A stretch of DNA of 41,569 nt, from positions 1 to 41,569 of the IMG/VR virus record IMGVR_UViG_3300046714_000146; one strand, given 5' to 3'. Below, piece after piece: positions 32,665 through 39,576 of the stretch. Under the pieces are notes generated by a model, which made no database searches, was not told where the DNA came from, and saw only the letters and a list, made by a program, of their open reading frames with translations. This DNA is from a virus. Position numbers and translations under genes: made by a program. Positions within the stretch are counted from its first letter, which is position 1; every line of letters starts with the position of its first letter.

Positions 32665-33779
32665 GGTTGCTCCTCCGCTCCAGTGAATAACTCGCCTTGC
32701 GCGCTCACGGGCGGGGCCTCGGTCGCCAGCAGGGGCGACACCCCCGCCAGCCGCACCCGGCCGGTCGCGTGATACGTCGGGTTCAGTTCAATCCCGATGA
32801 AACTGCGGCCTTCCTCGAGCGCCACGACGCCCGTCGTCGCCACGCCCGCAAACGGGTCCAGGACCACGCCGTCAAAGGGACAGCCCGCCCAGATGCACTT
32901 GCGGGCCAGCGCCTTCGGCATCACCGCGAAATGCTCCAGCGGCGACGGTTCCTTGGGGAGTGTCCACACGGTCCGCGCGTTGGACCCGGCGTACTGCTCC
33001 ATGCTTGCCAAGACCCGCCGCTTGGTGTCGCTCGGGTCTTGGACGCCCGCGCCCGCGTAGTCTTTCGTGGCCTGTCCGGTGTAGGTTTCGCGCTTCGGCA
33101 TCGGGTAGGCCCCCCGGTGCGCCCCGGCTTGCCCGACCTGTCCCGCCCGCGCCGCGTCCTCGTTCGGTTTCGCCATCCCGCCCCCGGCGGTCTCGTCCCA
33201 CAGCCGCACGTAGGGTTCGCGAATGGCGTCTTGGTCGTACCAGTACTTCGCCGACTTCGTCAGCAGGAACACGTACTCGTGGCTCTTGGTCGGCCGGTCG
33301 GTCACGCTCTCCGGCATCGGGTTCGGCTTCGCCCAAATCACGTCCGACCGCAGGTACCAGCCGTCGTCTTGGAGCGCGAAGGCGACCCGCCACGGCATGC
33401 CGCACAGGTCTTTTTGTTTGAGCCCCTCTTGCGAGGTCGCACTCCGGCGTGAGCCGCCGCGCGATCGGGTCAGCTCCGGGTTCCACGCCGCCGAGAACGC
33501 CTCGGCAGCGGACGTGCGGACGGGGCTATCGCCAAAGTAGGTATCGCCCATGTTCAGCCACAGCACCCCGTCCGGCCGCAGCACGCGCTTGACCTCGGCA
33601 AACACGGCCACAAGGGACGTCACGAACTCGGTTGGGGAGGCTTCGAGTCCGATCTGTCCCTCGTGTCCGTAGTCGCGCAGCCCCCAATAGGGCGGCGACG
33701 TCACGACGCAATGCACCGACGACTCCGGCATCTGCGCCAGCACGTCGAGCGCGGAGCCACAGTGCAGCGTCCAGTTCAT
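32661..33779 (-). CDS. DNA amino-methyltransferase (N4-cytosine or N6-adenine)
   Basis: A 372-residue enzyme of the beta class: the catalytic motif TSPPYWGLRDYG (27-38) comes first, and the S-adenosylmethionine-binding motif DPFAGVATTG near residue 320 lies at the C-terminal side, followed by GRSFIGIELNPTY. Between them are VLWLNMGDTYF, WRVAFALQDDGWYLRSDVIW and AKPNPMPESVTDRPTKSHEY, all typical of this phage methylase family. TSPPY is more common in N4-cytosine enzymes, but N6-adenine cannot be excluded. No partner restriction enzyme is seen, so it probably protects phage DNA or marks control sites. Confidence 0.85.
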   Translation of the reverse strand: MNWTLHCGSALDVLAQMPESSVHCVVTSPPYWGLRDYGHEGQIGLEASPTEFVTSLVAVFAEVKRVLRPDGVLWLNMGDTYFGDSPVRTSAAEAFSAAWNPELTRSRGGSRRSATSQEGLKQKDLCGMPWRVAFALQDDGWYLRSDVIWAKPNPMPESVTDRPTKSHEYVFLLTKSAKYWYDQDAIREPYVRLWDETAGGGMAKPNEDAARAGQVGQAGAHRGAYPMPKRETYTGQATKDYAGAGVQDPSDTKRRVLASMEQYAGSNARTVWTLPKEPSPLEHFAVMPKALARKCIWAGCPFDGVVLDPFAGVATTGVVALEEGRSFIGIELNPTYHATGRVRLAGVSPLLATEAPPVSAQGELFTGAEEQP

Positions 33780-34150
33780 TCCTCGACAGCCTCGTAGGTG
33801 GCCGCGAAGATGTCCGGCTTGCAGGGATAGTGTTCGCCCTTGACCCCGGTAATGATCCAATCGCCGGGGCAGACAATGTGCCCGCCTTCGAGCGTCTCGA
33901 TCCAGCCGTGGTCGTGCATGGGCTTGCCGCAATAGGCGCACGACCCCGGTCCGTTGGTCGTGCCCGGCGGGTAGCGGAACTGGCGCACGACTTCGCCCTC
34001 CGCTTTCCCTCGGAAGAATTCGCCCGGCTTCAGTTCCGGGGCGCGGCCCTTGATCGAGTAGAGCCGGGCATTGGCGTAGTCGTCGGGATGGTCGCCGTTC
34101 GCGACCCACTGAGTCGCTTCAATCACGACGGGCTTTTTGCGGTACTTCAT
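33776..34150 (-). CDS. Conserved MKYRKKPVVIEA-type phage protein with zinc knuckle
   Basis: A 124-residue protein starting MKYRKKPVVIEATQW; this opening and the closing GDWIITGVKGEHYPCKPDIF...TYEAVEE are hallmarks of a very common phage protein of unknown function. Here a CAYCGKPMHDH knuckle and a later CPGD cysteine are inserted, which may bind zinc. The start is fixed by the family N terminus and the ATGA overlap with the ERF-like gene. Confidence 0.7.
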   Translation of the reverse strand: MKYRKKPVVIEATQWVANGDHPDDYANARLYSIKGRAPELKPGEFFRGKAEGEVVRQFRYPPGTTNGPGSCAYCGKPMHDHGWIETLEGGHIVCPGDWIITGVKGEHYPCKPDIFAATYEAVEE

Positions 34151-34581
34151 GGGATGCTCCTCCGCTTCTGTTGTCGATTCCGTTCCACAATCTCGTCCGG
34201 GCTGAGCTGCGAGGCGTCGTCGTACCGCGTGCCCGGTGACGCCCCCGAGACCGGCGGCAGTTCCGTCAGGCCGAGCGCCAGCATGTAGGCGTGCCGCGCC
34301 CCGTACGCCACTTCCCCCGACGCGCTCCGCGCACAGGTGGCGAGGAGCGTCATCCACTCGCCCGATCGGTGCAGGATGGTCGTCTCGATGACGTCGTAGC
34401 CGCCCGACTGCACGACGATCAGGCCGCAGTCGGCCAGCAGCCCCCGCGTGTCCTCGCGCAGTTGGTGCAGGTCCGCGTAGGCCGTCCGTTCGCCTTCCGC
34501 GTTGGTGGCAATCGGCTCGACCTCCCGGTGGAACCGCAGGAGCGCCACCGTGAGCTGTCGGAGACTCTCGGAGTGCGTCAT
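34147..34581 (-). CDS. ERF-like single-strand annealing protein
   Basis: A 144-residue protein (MTHSESLRQLTVALLRFHRE...). The order is that of ERF recombinases: an N-terminal helix, TAYADLHQLREDTRGLLADC, GLIVVQSGG, TTILHRSGEWMTLLATCA, then YGARHAYMLALGLTE in place of the usual YARRYAL...GI, and GTRYDD. It is shorter than the usual 180-220 residues and may be a minimal core. With the PD-(D/E)XK nuclease it would form a two-part annealing recombination system, useful for circularisation and repair. Confidence 0.6.
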   Translation of the reverse strand: MTHSESLRQLTVALLRFHREVEPIATNAEGERTAYADLHQLREDTRGLLADCGLIVVQSGGYDVIETTILHRSGEWMTLLATCARSASGEVAYGARHAYMLALGLTELPPVSGASPGTRYDDASQLSPDEIVERNRQQKRRSIP

Positions 34582-34593
34582 GGTCGGCGGCTC

Positions 34594-34866
34594 CTATTCC
34601 GCATACGGCACCTCGTCAAATTCCCAGAAGATCACCCGCGCGATCTTCTCGTCGAGTTTCGCGCCGCGATGCAGCACGTCCTCGAACTCCTCCCGATGGC
34701 GACGGCCCGGCACGGCGTCGATGTACGCCGCCCACCGGCCCTCAATCCGGGTTTGGGCGGCGGCGATGACGCGGTTCGAGAGCGCCCGGTACCGGACGAT
34801 GGGTTTCCAATCGGTCGCGGCCTTGCTGCCCCGCGCTGGGAAATGGTCTTTCAACAGATCGGTCAT
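34594..34866 (-). CDS. Unknown small protein
   Basis: A 90-residue protein (MTDLLKDHFPARGSKAATDW...), TGATG junction with the gene upstream. Mostly helical, with conserved-looking RYRALSNRVIAAAQTRIEGR and a C-terminal acidic end (WEFDEVPYAE). No family was recognised. Confidence 0.55.
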   Translation of the reverse strand: MTDLLKDHFPARGSKAATDWKPIVRYRALSNRVIAAAQTRIEGRWAAYIDAVPGRRHREEFEDVLHRGAKLDEKIARVIFWEFDEVPYAE

Positions 34867-35495
34867 CACGCCCGCTCTTTCTCGCGCGGGGTCCACGTCG
34901 TCCCCCCGTCGCGGGTTTCCTCGTCCAGCCCGCACCCGTTGCAGCGCCACGCCTCGTAGTTCTTCCCAAAGCCGTAATGCTCCATCAGGCGTCGGCAGAA
35001 GCCGCAGATCCGGTCGTCAGCCGTCTGCAAATGGCCTTGGCGGTTCAACACGTATGGGTCGTGCCCGTGCGTGGCGAAGTGTTCCCACATTTCCTCGCGG
35101 ACAATGTCGCTCATCCACTCGGCTTCGACGCCGCTCGAGTCCCCGCCGTACCAGACCTCGCAGCCGGGCAACCGATGCTCGAACCACCGGCAGATCGCGT
35201 CAATCGTCGGCCAGTCGCCGCGCTCGTACCCGGGGCCGTAGTAGCGCCCCCACAGATGGACCTCGATGAACTGTTCGCCCTGCTCCGGCGTCAGCGTCGG
35301 CCCATCTTGGTGGTAGACGTCCACCAATTCCAGGGCGTGACGGCCCTCGGGACAGTGCGGGGTCTCGGCGGGCCGCATCACCCACAGGCGGCTCGTCCCG
35401 AGCGCCGCCACCAAATCCCCGGACAGCGCCCGGACGTCGTCCGTCGTCAGGCGGTCCCCGTGGTGTTTCACAAACATGCACGCATCAATACCCAT
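34866..35495 (-). CDS. Phage protein with C-terminal zinc ribbon
   Basis: A 209-residue protein, GGAG before ATG 35495. The N-terminal part (MGIDACMFVKHHGDRLTTDD) and the middle (FIEVHLWGRYYGPGYERGDW, EVWYGGDSSGVEAEWMSD) look like an uncharacterised family found in phages and bacteria. The C-terminal CGFCRRLMEHYG...WRCNGCG is a four-cysteine zinc ribbon. Function is unknown. Confidence 0.65.
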   Translation of the reverse strand: MGIDACMFVKHHGDRLTTDDVRALSGDLVAALGTSRLWVMRPAETPHCPEGRHALELVDVYHQDGPTLTPEQGEQFIEVHLWGRYYGPGYERGDWPTIDAICRWFEHRLPGCEVWYGGDSSGVEAEWMSDIVREEMWEHFATHGHDPYVLNRQGHLQTADDRICGFCRRLMEHYGFGKNYEAWRCNGCGLDEETRDGGTTWTPREKERA

Positions 35496-35511
35496 TGGTC
35501 ATCTCCTCCGC

Positions 35512-35826
35512 TTATGCCGTCACTAACGCTTCATACCGATGGATCGCCTCGTTCGCGATCTGGCTCGGCTTCGCCCGTGGGTTCTCTTTGAACCACTCGT
35601 CCACCTCTTGCGCCGCCGCGTCAGCCGCCACAATCATCACGGCTGGGTTGACGCTGCCGATCGCCCGCTCGGCCAGCCGCAGGAACCGCGTCCGTTGCGC
35701 CTCGTCAATCGTCGGAAGCTGGGCATAGCCCTCGCCCCGCTGTTCCGAGAAGTGGTCGAGCAGCAATTGGGCAATGGTCGCCAGCCGGTCGTAGTGCGCG
35801 GCTTCGTGTTTCCCGTAGTCCTTCAT
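35512..35826 (-). CDS. Unknown small helical protein
   Basis: A 104-residue, mainly helical protein (MKDYGKHEAAHYDRLATIAQ...). ATGA overlap with the gene upstream; an RBS-containing gap of 16 bases to the gene downstream. The IDEAQRTRFLRLAERAIGSV helix recurs in related form in the 71-residue protein at 36820 (LALAEDAIGQL), suggesting distant paralogy. Confidence 0.55.
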   Translation of the reverse strand: MKDYGKHEAAHYDRLATIAQLLLDHFSEQRGEGYAQLPTIDEAQRTRFLRLAERAIGSVNPAVMIVAADAAAQEVDEWFKENPRAKPSQIANEAIHRYEALVTA

Positions 35827-36032
35827 GACTCCTCCATGTCCTCCGGGGCGCTGTGCAGTTCGTTCGCGATGACGGCCCTGAACGCCTCGTTCAGTTGCTC
35901 GCGTTCGAGCCGCGTCACTTCCGGATTGGGATGCACCCGCGCGAGGTGTTCCTCCGGCGTCTCATCGAACGGCGTGGGCGTCTGGTGTTCCAACAGCGAT
36001 TTCAGCGCGCACTGGACGCAGATGAGGCTCAT
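35823..36032 (-). CDS. Small CxxC protein
   Basis: A 69-residue protein (MSLICVQCALKSLLEHQTPT...) with one CxxC knuckle at the N terminus and a His in the middle (EEHLARVHP), perhaps one zinc site of CCHH type. The rest is helical and acidic. ATGA overlaps on both sides. Confidence 0.55.
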   Translation of the reverse strand: MSLICVQCALKSLLEHQTPTPFDETPEEHLARVHPNPEVTRLEREQLNEAFRAVIANELHSAPEDMEES

Positions 36033-36343
36033 TTCGCCGCCTTTCGGAAGTAGGCTCCCACGTCCTCGTGCAAGTCGCCGCCGATGTCCAGCCGATCGGG
36101 GAAATAGTTCTCGCCCCGCGACTTCGCGAACTCCGTATCGTCAGGATGCGGCGCGGTCATGACGAGGAAGGCCGGGAGTGTCGCGGCACTCCCATCCAAC
36201 ATGGTCAGGATGGAGAACGCGACCCCCTCCAATTTGTCCCGCAGCTCCGGGGCCCGTTCCTCCCGTTCCCAGTAGTCGACGATGCTGGCAACGTGCGTCA
36301 GCACCGCCGCTTTCACCTCCGCGGGGGTCATCGCGCGGCTCAT
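36029..36343 (-). CDS. Unknown phage protein
   Basis: A 104-residue protein (MSRAMTPAEVKAAVLTHVAS...). The pattern DYWEREERAPELRDKLEGVA followed by FSILTMLDG and PAFLVMTAPHPDD, then a GENYFP and DIGG-LHE ending, resembles a small conserved phage family of unknown function. ATGA overlaps on both sides. Confidence 0.6.
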   Translation of the reverse strand: MSRAMTPAEVKAAVLTHVASIVDYWEREERAPELRDKLEGVAFSILTMLDGSAATLPAFLVMTAPHPDDTEFAKSRGENYFPDRLDIGGDLHEDVGAYFRKAAK

Positions 36344-36561
36344 TGGGTCTCCTCCTCATCCATACAGGCCAGCGCCCACGCGAAGATGGTCGCCGCCTTT
36401 ACGGTGGCTTCCTCGCGCGTGGCGGCTTGGGCGAGTTTCACGCCGTTGAACAGCACGATGCAGACGCCATGCTCGGGGTCGTCGTAGACCGCGAGGTTGG
36501 CGTCCGGCCGCTTCTCGGCATCGCCATAGTGGTGTTGATGGGCCAAGGTCGGACTACGCAC
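36340..36561 (-). CDS. Unknown small protein
   Basis: A 73-residue protein from GTG 36561 (MRSPTLAHQHHYGDAEKRPD...), inside the end of the upstream gene with GCGAGG before it; the longer frame to 36624 overlaps that gene heavily and is less likely. A beta strand (HGVCIVLFNGVKLAQ) is followed by a helix (EEATVKAATIFAWALACMDE). Confidence 0.5.
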   Translation of the reverse strand: MRSPTLAHQHHYGDAEKRPDANLAVYDDPEHGVCIVLFNGVKLAQAATREEATVKAATIFAWALACMDEEETQ

Positions 36562-36820
36562 GGGGGCCTCGCTTTCGTGCCCGTGGGGCGTCGGGCAGGT
36601 CCGCGTTCGCCAGCACCGCCGCATCGAGCGGCAGCAAGTCTTTCAGCCGCTCCCGGTTGTCGTCGTTGTCGAAAATGTAAATCTTGGACCCGCCGAACAT
36701 CCCGATCGCGCGCATCATCAGCCCGTTGAACTTGTTCTTGAACGGGGACGAAATGGTCTCGATGCGCTCCAGATTGATGTACGCCGGACCCTTGTCGGTT
36801 TGCACCGCCGTCAATGCCAT
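36554..36820 (-). CDS. Unknown small protein
   Basis: An 88-residue protein (MALTAVQTDKGPAYINLERI...) with strands (AYINLERIETISSPF; GGSKIYIFDND) giving a small beta-sheet fold, then a basic tail (RARKRGPRA). Its ATG shares one base with the stop of the upstream gene. No family was recognised. Confidence 0.55.
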   Translation of the reverse strand: MALTAVQTDKGPAYINLERIETISSPFKNKFNGLMMRAIGMFGGSKIYIFDNDDNRERLKDLLPLDAAVLANADLPDAPRARKRGPRA

Positions 36821-37035
36821 TAGCCTCTCCTCGCTACGCGCAGATTGGTGAGCTGCCCGATCGCGTCCTCGGCCAGCGCGAGGTACGGCGATTGATCGGA
36901 CCGCGACAAATCCTCGAACGAGCGCGGGTCCAGTCCTTGAATCAGGACGCGGTCATACAGGTACAGCGCCTTCGCAATGGCGGTCTGCACCGCGTTACGG
37001 TCTCTGGTCATCTCGGGAGTCGTACTCGGTCTCAT
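36820..37035 (-). CDS. Unknown small helical protein
   Basis: A 71-residue protein (MRPSTTPEMTRDRNAVQTAI...), helical, with ALYLYDRVLIQGL and PYLALAEDAIGQL segments. ATGA overlap with the zinc-ribbon gene upstream. No family was recognised. Confidence 0.5.
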   Translation of the reverse strand: MRPSTTPEMTRDRNAVQTAIAKALYLYDRVLIQGLDPRSFEDLSRSDQSPYLALAEDAIGQLTNLRVARRG

Positions 37036-37277
37036 GTGGCCCTCTGCTTCCTCTTGCTACCCTTGGGTTTCGTCGCCTTCAAATACCCCCAGCGGACGCG
37101 CGCGGCTCGCCGCGCGGCGCGCTGGCGTTCCTCTGGGGTCATGTTCGCGGACCGTGCCAGCCCCCCGGCGGGGTTCCCCTTGCGGGGCAGTCCGTACTTA
37201 ATGCCGCACACGCACCGCGTTGGGAGTGGCGCGAGTGCCGTCCCGCAGTTGATGCAGACGCGCTTGGGTTCTTTCAT
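37032..37277 (-). CDS. Small zinc-ribbon protein
   Basis: An 81-residue protein (MKEPKRVCINCGTALAPLPT). CxxC at residues 8/11 and CVCG at about 22-25 form a zinc ribbon; a basic helix follows (MTPEERQRAARRAARVRWGY), likely to touch nucleic acid. It overlaps its upstream neighbour by 80 bases in another frame, the longest small-gene overlap in the proximal operon. Confidence 0.55.
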   Translation of the reverse strand: MKEPKRVCINCGTALAPLPTRCVCGIKYGLPRKGNPAGGLARSANMTPEERQRAARRAARVRWGYLKATKPKGSKRKQRAT

Positions 37278-37488
37278 CGGTCGGTGCCTCTTTCTGGTCG
37301 TAATGCTCGACCTCGATGCCGTAGAAGTTCGCGACAATCACGGCCACCACCCACGACCGGCTGACCCCGTGCTGATACGCCGTCTTGGTCAGGGCGGTCT
37401 TGAGGCTGTCCAGCACGCACGAACTCAGCCCCTCCCGCCCGCCCTTCACGCGGGGTTGATGCCGCTGCCGCCGCCGGTTAGTGGGCAC
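37198..37488 (-). CDS. Putative ribbon-helix-helix or helical DNA-binding protein
   Basis: A 96-residue protein from GTG 37488, with AGGAGG eight bases upstream. A basic N terminus (PTNRRRQRHQPRVKGGREGL) leads to two helices (SSCVLDSLKTALTKTAYQHG and VSRSWVVAVIVANFYGIEVE), a plan like small Arc/MetJ-type or HTH regulators. Its position near the operon promoter suits an autoregulator, but that is inference. Confidence 0.5.
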   Translation of the reverse strand: MPTNRRRQRHQPRVKGGREGLSSCVLDSLKTALTKTAYQHGVSRSWVVAVIVANFYGIEVEHYDQKEAPTDERTQARLHQLRDGTRATPNAVRVRH

Positions 37489-37741
37489 GTCGCGCCTCCT
37501 CGTTCCGGATGCGCGTCGCCGCCGCTTTCCTCGCCATCTTGGCGAGAATCTGCCGGTTTTCCGGGCGCTTCGTCCAATGCAGGGCCTTGGGCTTGGCGGG
37601 CGGCTGCTTGCCGTCGTTGAGAATCGCCAGCGCGGTTGCCCGCGTGCCGATGCCGCGCTTGGTGGGTGCCGCCTCGACAAGCAATTCCAAGGCGTCGGCG
37701 GCTGCGCGTAATTGTCGAATGAACGTGCTGATGGTTGCCAT
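37478..37741 (-). CDS. Unknown small basic helical protein
   Basis: An 87-residue protein (MATISTFIRQLRAAADALEL...), GGAGGAG upstream of ATG 37741. The C-terminal half is strongly basic (RPENRQILAKMARKAAATRI), and the segment ALHWTKRPENRQ recalls short phage DNA-binding or antitoxin-like motifs. No firm family. Confidence 0.55.
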   Translation of the reverse strand: MATISTFIRQLRAAADALELLVEAAPTKRGIGTRATALAILNDGKQPPAKPKALHWTKRPENRQILAKMARKAAATRIRNEEARRAH

Positions 37742-37787
37742 CTCGTGAAACTCCTCCGCTCCGCTGGTGGCCGCTGGTCGCCCCCGG

Positions 37788-38021
37788 TTATCGGGTATGG
37801 GCGACCTCGTTCTGGCTGAACACGTACTCGACGGCGTAGGCCAGATACCGCGCGTCGTTCTCTTGCCCAAGCGCCGCGTTGATGCGGGCCAGATTGGGCG
37901 TCACGATCGCGGTGTCGACTGCCGCCGCGAACCGGCCGGTTCCCTTCAACCGCCGGAACAGTTCCCACGCCTTCCGAATCTCCTCCGGCGTCAGGAAATC
38001 ATCTAAGGTGATCTGCTTCAT
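37788..38021 (-). CDS. First gene of the leftward operon, unknown
   Basis: A 77-residue protein (MKQITLDDFLTPEEIRKAWE...), GAGGAG directly before ATG 38021. Mostly helical (IRKAWELFRRLKGTGRFAAA; DARYLAYAVEYVFSQNEVAH). As first gene of the operon it may be the earliest protein made from that promoter. The longer in-frame extension to 38117 would cross the promoter and leader and is rejected. Confidence 0.6.
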   Translation of the reverse strand: MKQITLDDFLTPEEIRKAWELFRRLKGTGRFAAAVDTAIVTPNLARINAALGQENDARYLAYAVEYVFSQNEVAHTR

Positions 38022-38027
38022 GGCTCC

Positions 38028-38073
38028 TCGGGGTTGGGCGATTTCAAAATCCCGATTTGGGCGATCCCCAACC
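38028..38073 (-). promoter_or_regulatory. Leader hairpin with repeated TTGGGCGAT motif
   Basis: TTGGGCGAT occurs at 38034-38042 and 38057-38065. GGTTGGGCGAT and ATCCCCAACC form an inverted repeat flanking an AT-richer centre. It lies between the leftward promoter and the first gene, so it could be an operator or a translational control stem. Confidence 0.45.
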
Positions 38074-38082
38074 TCGATCCGT

Positions 38083-38113
38083 ATGCTAACACAAATGCCA
38101 ACGATGCTGTCAA
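38083..38113 (-). promoter_or_regulatory. Leftward promoter for the minus-strand operon
   Basis: Read on the minus strand, TTGACA (38113-38108) is followed after 19 bases by TAGCAT (38088-38083), four of six matches to the -10 consensus. Transcription would start near 38076, about 55 bases before the first start codon. Spacing is slightly long. It is the best candidate for driving the operon to 24901. Confidence 0.5.
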
Positions 38114-38300
38114 GCATTTGACCGGCGGTGCCGCCGATGGCTGGCGGGGCTCATTCGTGAGAGGCTCGGCGAGGCCCGCGAATGGGGTTTTGGCCCGCTC
38201 AGCCGCGCCCCGAGATGATCAGCCGGACCCGCCTAGTCCGCGATCCCGCCGCCGCGCGCGGGTACTTATGCCTATCGCATTTGGCCCAGCGGTTTCGGAC

Positions 38301-38482
38301 GTCAAAAAATTGACGGAGCCGGCGTCAAATTTTTGACGGAGCCCGTCAAATTTTTGACATGTCGGATTTTTGACATGTCGGATTTTTGACATGTCGGATT
38401 TTTGACATGTCGGATTTTTGACACCGCCAGGATTTTGACGGTTGGCACCAAAAATCCAGGCCGCTGCTGTCAGAATTTTGAC
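38301..38482. repeat. AT-rich TTTTTGAC repeat array
   Basis: Three inverted units come first: GTCAA-AAAA-TTGAC (38301-38314) and GTCAAATTTTTGAC twice (38324-38337, 38345-38358). Then follow four perfect tandem 16-mers ATGTCGGATTTTTGAC (38359-38374, 38375-38390, 38391-38406, 38407-38422) and degenerate copies ending in TTTTGAC at 38439 and 38482. Each tandem junction makes the palindrome GACATGTC. It lies beside the DnaA-box-like cluster and is the most AT-rich part of the window. It is probably the unwinding element plus binding sites for an initiator or regulator. Confidence 0.8.
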
Positions 38483-38504
38483 GTAGCTCATTTTGGCCTC
38501 GAGG

Positions 38505-38602
38505 TTTTCCACAGCTTTTCCACAGCGAGCCCACAGCTTTTCCACAGCTTTTCCACACAGTTTTCCACAGGCTAAGTGAGGCAAATTGATCGGTTTTCCA
38601 CA
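38505..38602 (+). other. Putative replication origin: helically phased DnaA-box-like cluster
   Basis: TTTTCCACA occurs exactly at 38505, 38516, 38538, 38549, 38561 and 38594, all in one orientation, with a degenerate GAGCCCACA at 38527. Steps are 11, 11, 11, 11, 12 and 33 bases, close to one helical turn each, so all sites face the same side of the DNA. The DnaA consensus is TTATCCACA, one base different. With the adjacent AT-rich repeats this has the layout of a bacterial-type origin. Confidence 0.7.
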
Positions 38603-38610
38603 GGCTGTTA

Positions 38611-38690
38611 GACGGCCGAGGACGGCCGAGGCGAGGCGCGGATCGGTTTCCGCGCTCATCCCCTTGATCGAGGCGTGATCGCCTCGCCTA
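38611..38690. repeat. Small repeats right of the origin-like cluster
   Basis: GACGGCCGAG is repeated twice in tandem (38611-38630), followed by GCGAGG words. GAGGCG-TGAT-CGCCTC (about 38667-38682) is a perfect 6-bp hairpin. These may help set the boundary of the origin or control region. Confidence 0.5.
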
Positions 38691-38755
38691 CGCGAAATCA
38701 CCTGTACGGCAGACACGGTCCAAATCTCCGGATCGAGTATGTCAAATCTCTGACG

Positions 38756-38785
38756 TTGACGCTAGCATTATCGCTCGCATCTAAT
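38756..38785 (+). promoter_or_regulatory. Rightward promoter for the AAA+/VWA operon
   Basis: TTGACG at 38756-38761, 18 bases, then TCTAAT at 38780-38785 (five of six matches). The start would be near 38792, giving a 67-base leader. Confidence 0.65.
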
Positions 38786-38795
38786 CTAATCGTTC

Positions 38796-38832
38796 TCGCT
38801 TGCAAGCGAGGCGACGGCCGGACGGTCCGGCC
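38796..38832 (+). promoter_or_regulatory. Two perfect dyads in the leader of the AAA+ operon
   Basis: TCGCTTGCAAGCGA (38796-38809) is a perfect 14-bp palindrome at about +5 of the predicted transcript. GGCCGGAC-G-GTCCGGCC (38816-38832) is a second perfect dyad. Either could be a repressor operator or an RNA hairpin placed before the AAGGA ribosome site. Confidence 0.5.
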
Positions 38833-38858
38833 GGTATACATAGAAGGATAGGTACCGC

Positions 38859-39575
38859 ATGTCACGTTCTGTCGCTACTCCGATCGTTCCGGCCGTTCTC
38901 GTTAACACGATCACGACTCGTCAGCGGATCGATATGGCGATTCGTTCCGGTCTGCACGTTCTCCTGTACGGTCCTCCCGGTTTCGGTAAATCGTTTGTTG
39001 CACGTCAGAGCATTGTGGAACGTCTCGGCGTAGAACCGGCGGCGATCGTACTTCCGGAGGACTGCGCCGTGGCGGAATTGCGAGGCCACTACATCCCGCG
39101 CGGATCGGAATGGATCTGGAAAGATGGGCCGGTTACACGCGCTCTGCGCGACGGTTCCCCGGTGATCCTCGATGAGATTTCTCACGCCTCGGCCGAGGCC
39201 GTCACGTTTCTCCATCAGTGTCTCGATCGTACGCCTCGGATCGAATTGCCGACATGCGAGGCCGTGACAAAACTGCCGTTTGTGGCGATCGCGACGACCA
39301 ATGATGATCCGGGCCGACTCCGTCCGGCATTGTTGGACCGGTTCGGCGTGGTGATCCATGTCGATAAGCCGTCCGATGAGGCGTACGACGCGCTCATGTT
39401 CGGGGACATTGCCCGGAAGGAAGGCGCGACGTCACTACGCTCATGGGCGAACCTTGAAACCGCCGTCCGGAACGGCCTCGAATTGTCCGAGGCCGCCGAA
39501 TTGATTTTTCCGGGCCGAGGACAGGATTTTTGCGACGCGCTATCCGTCGCCTCGATCGCAAAGGCGGCGAAGTAA
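38859..39575 (+). CDS. MoxR/CobS-type AAA+ ATPase
   Basis: A 238-residue single-domain AAA+ protein; AAGGA lies about ten bases before ATG 38859. Walker A GPPGFGKS (38-45), Walker B VILDE (102-106), sensor-1 ATTND (145-149), and RLRPALLDRF (153-162) with the arginine finger are all present. This group acts as a hexameric chaperone or remodelling ATPase with a VWA partner, as in MoxR-VWA pairs and CobS-CobT. The next gene is exactly such a partner, one base away. The substrate is unknown. Confidence 0.85.
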   Translation: MSRSVATPIVPAVLVNTITTRQRIDMAIRSGLHVLLYGPPGFGKSFVARQSIVERLGVEPAAIVLPEDCAVAELRGHYIPRGSEWIWKDGPVTRALRDGSPVILDEISHASAEAVTFLHQCLDRTPRIELPTCEAVTKLPFVAIATTNDDPGRLRPALLDRFGVVIHVDKPSDEAYDALMFGDIARKEGATSLRSWANLETAVRNGLELSEAAELIFPGRGQDFCDALSVASIAKAAK

Positions 39576-39576
39576 C

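Noticed and set aside
38359-38422. CRISPR-like direct repeats
   Set aside because: The units are 16 bp in immediate tandem with no spacers and no Cas genes; they fit origin repeats.
38219-38716. Minus-strand frames (165 and 70 codons) through the origin repeats
   Set aside because: The repeated CQKSDMSKIRHVKNP-like peptide is just the translation of the 16-bp repeats and DnaA-like boxes; no ribosome site and no operon context.
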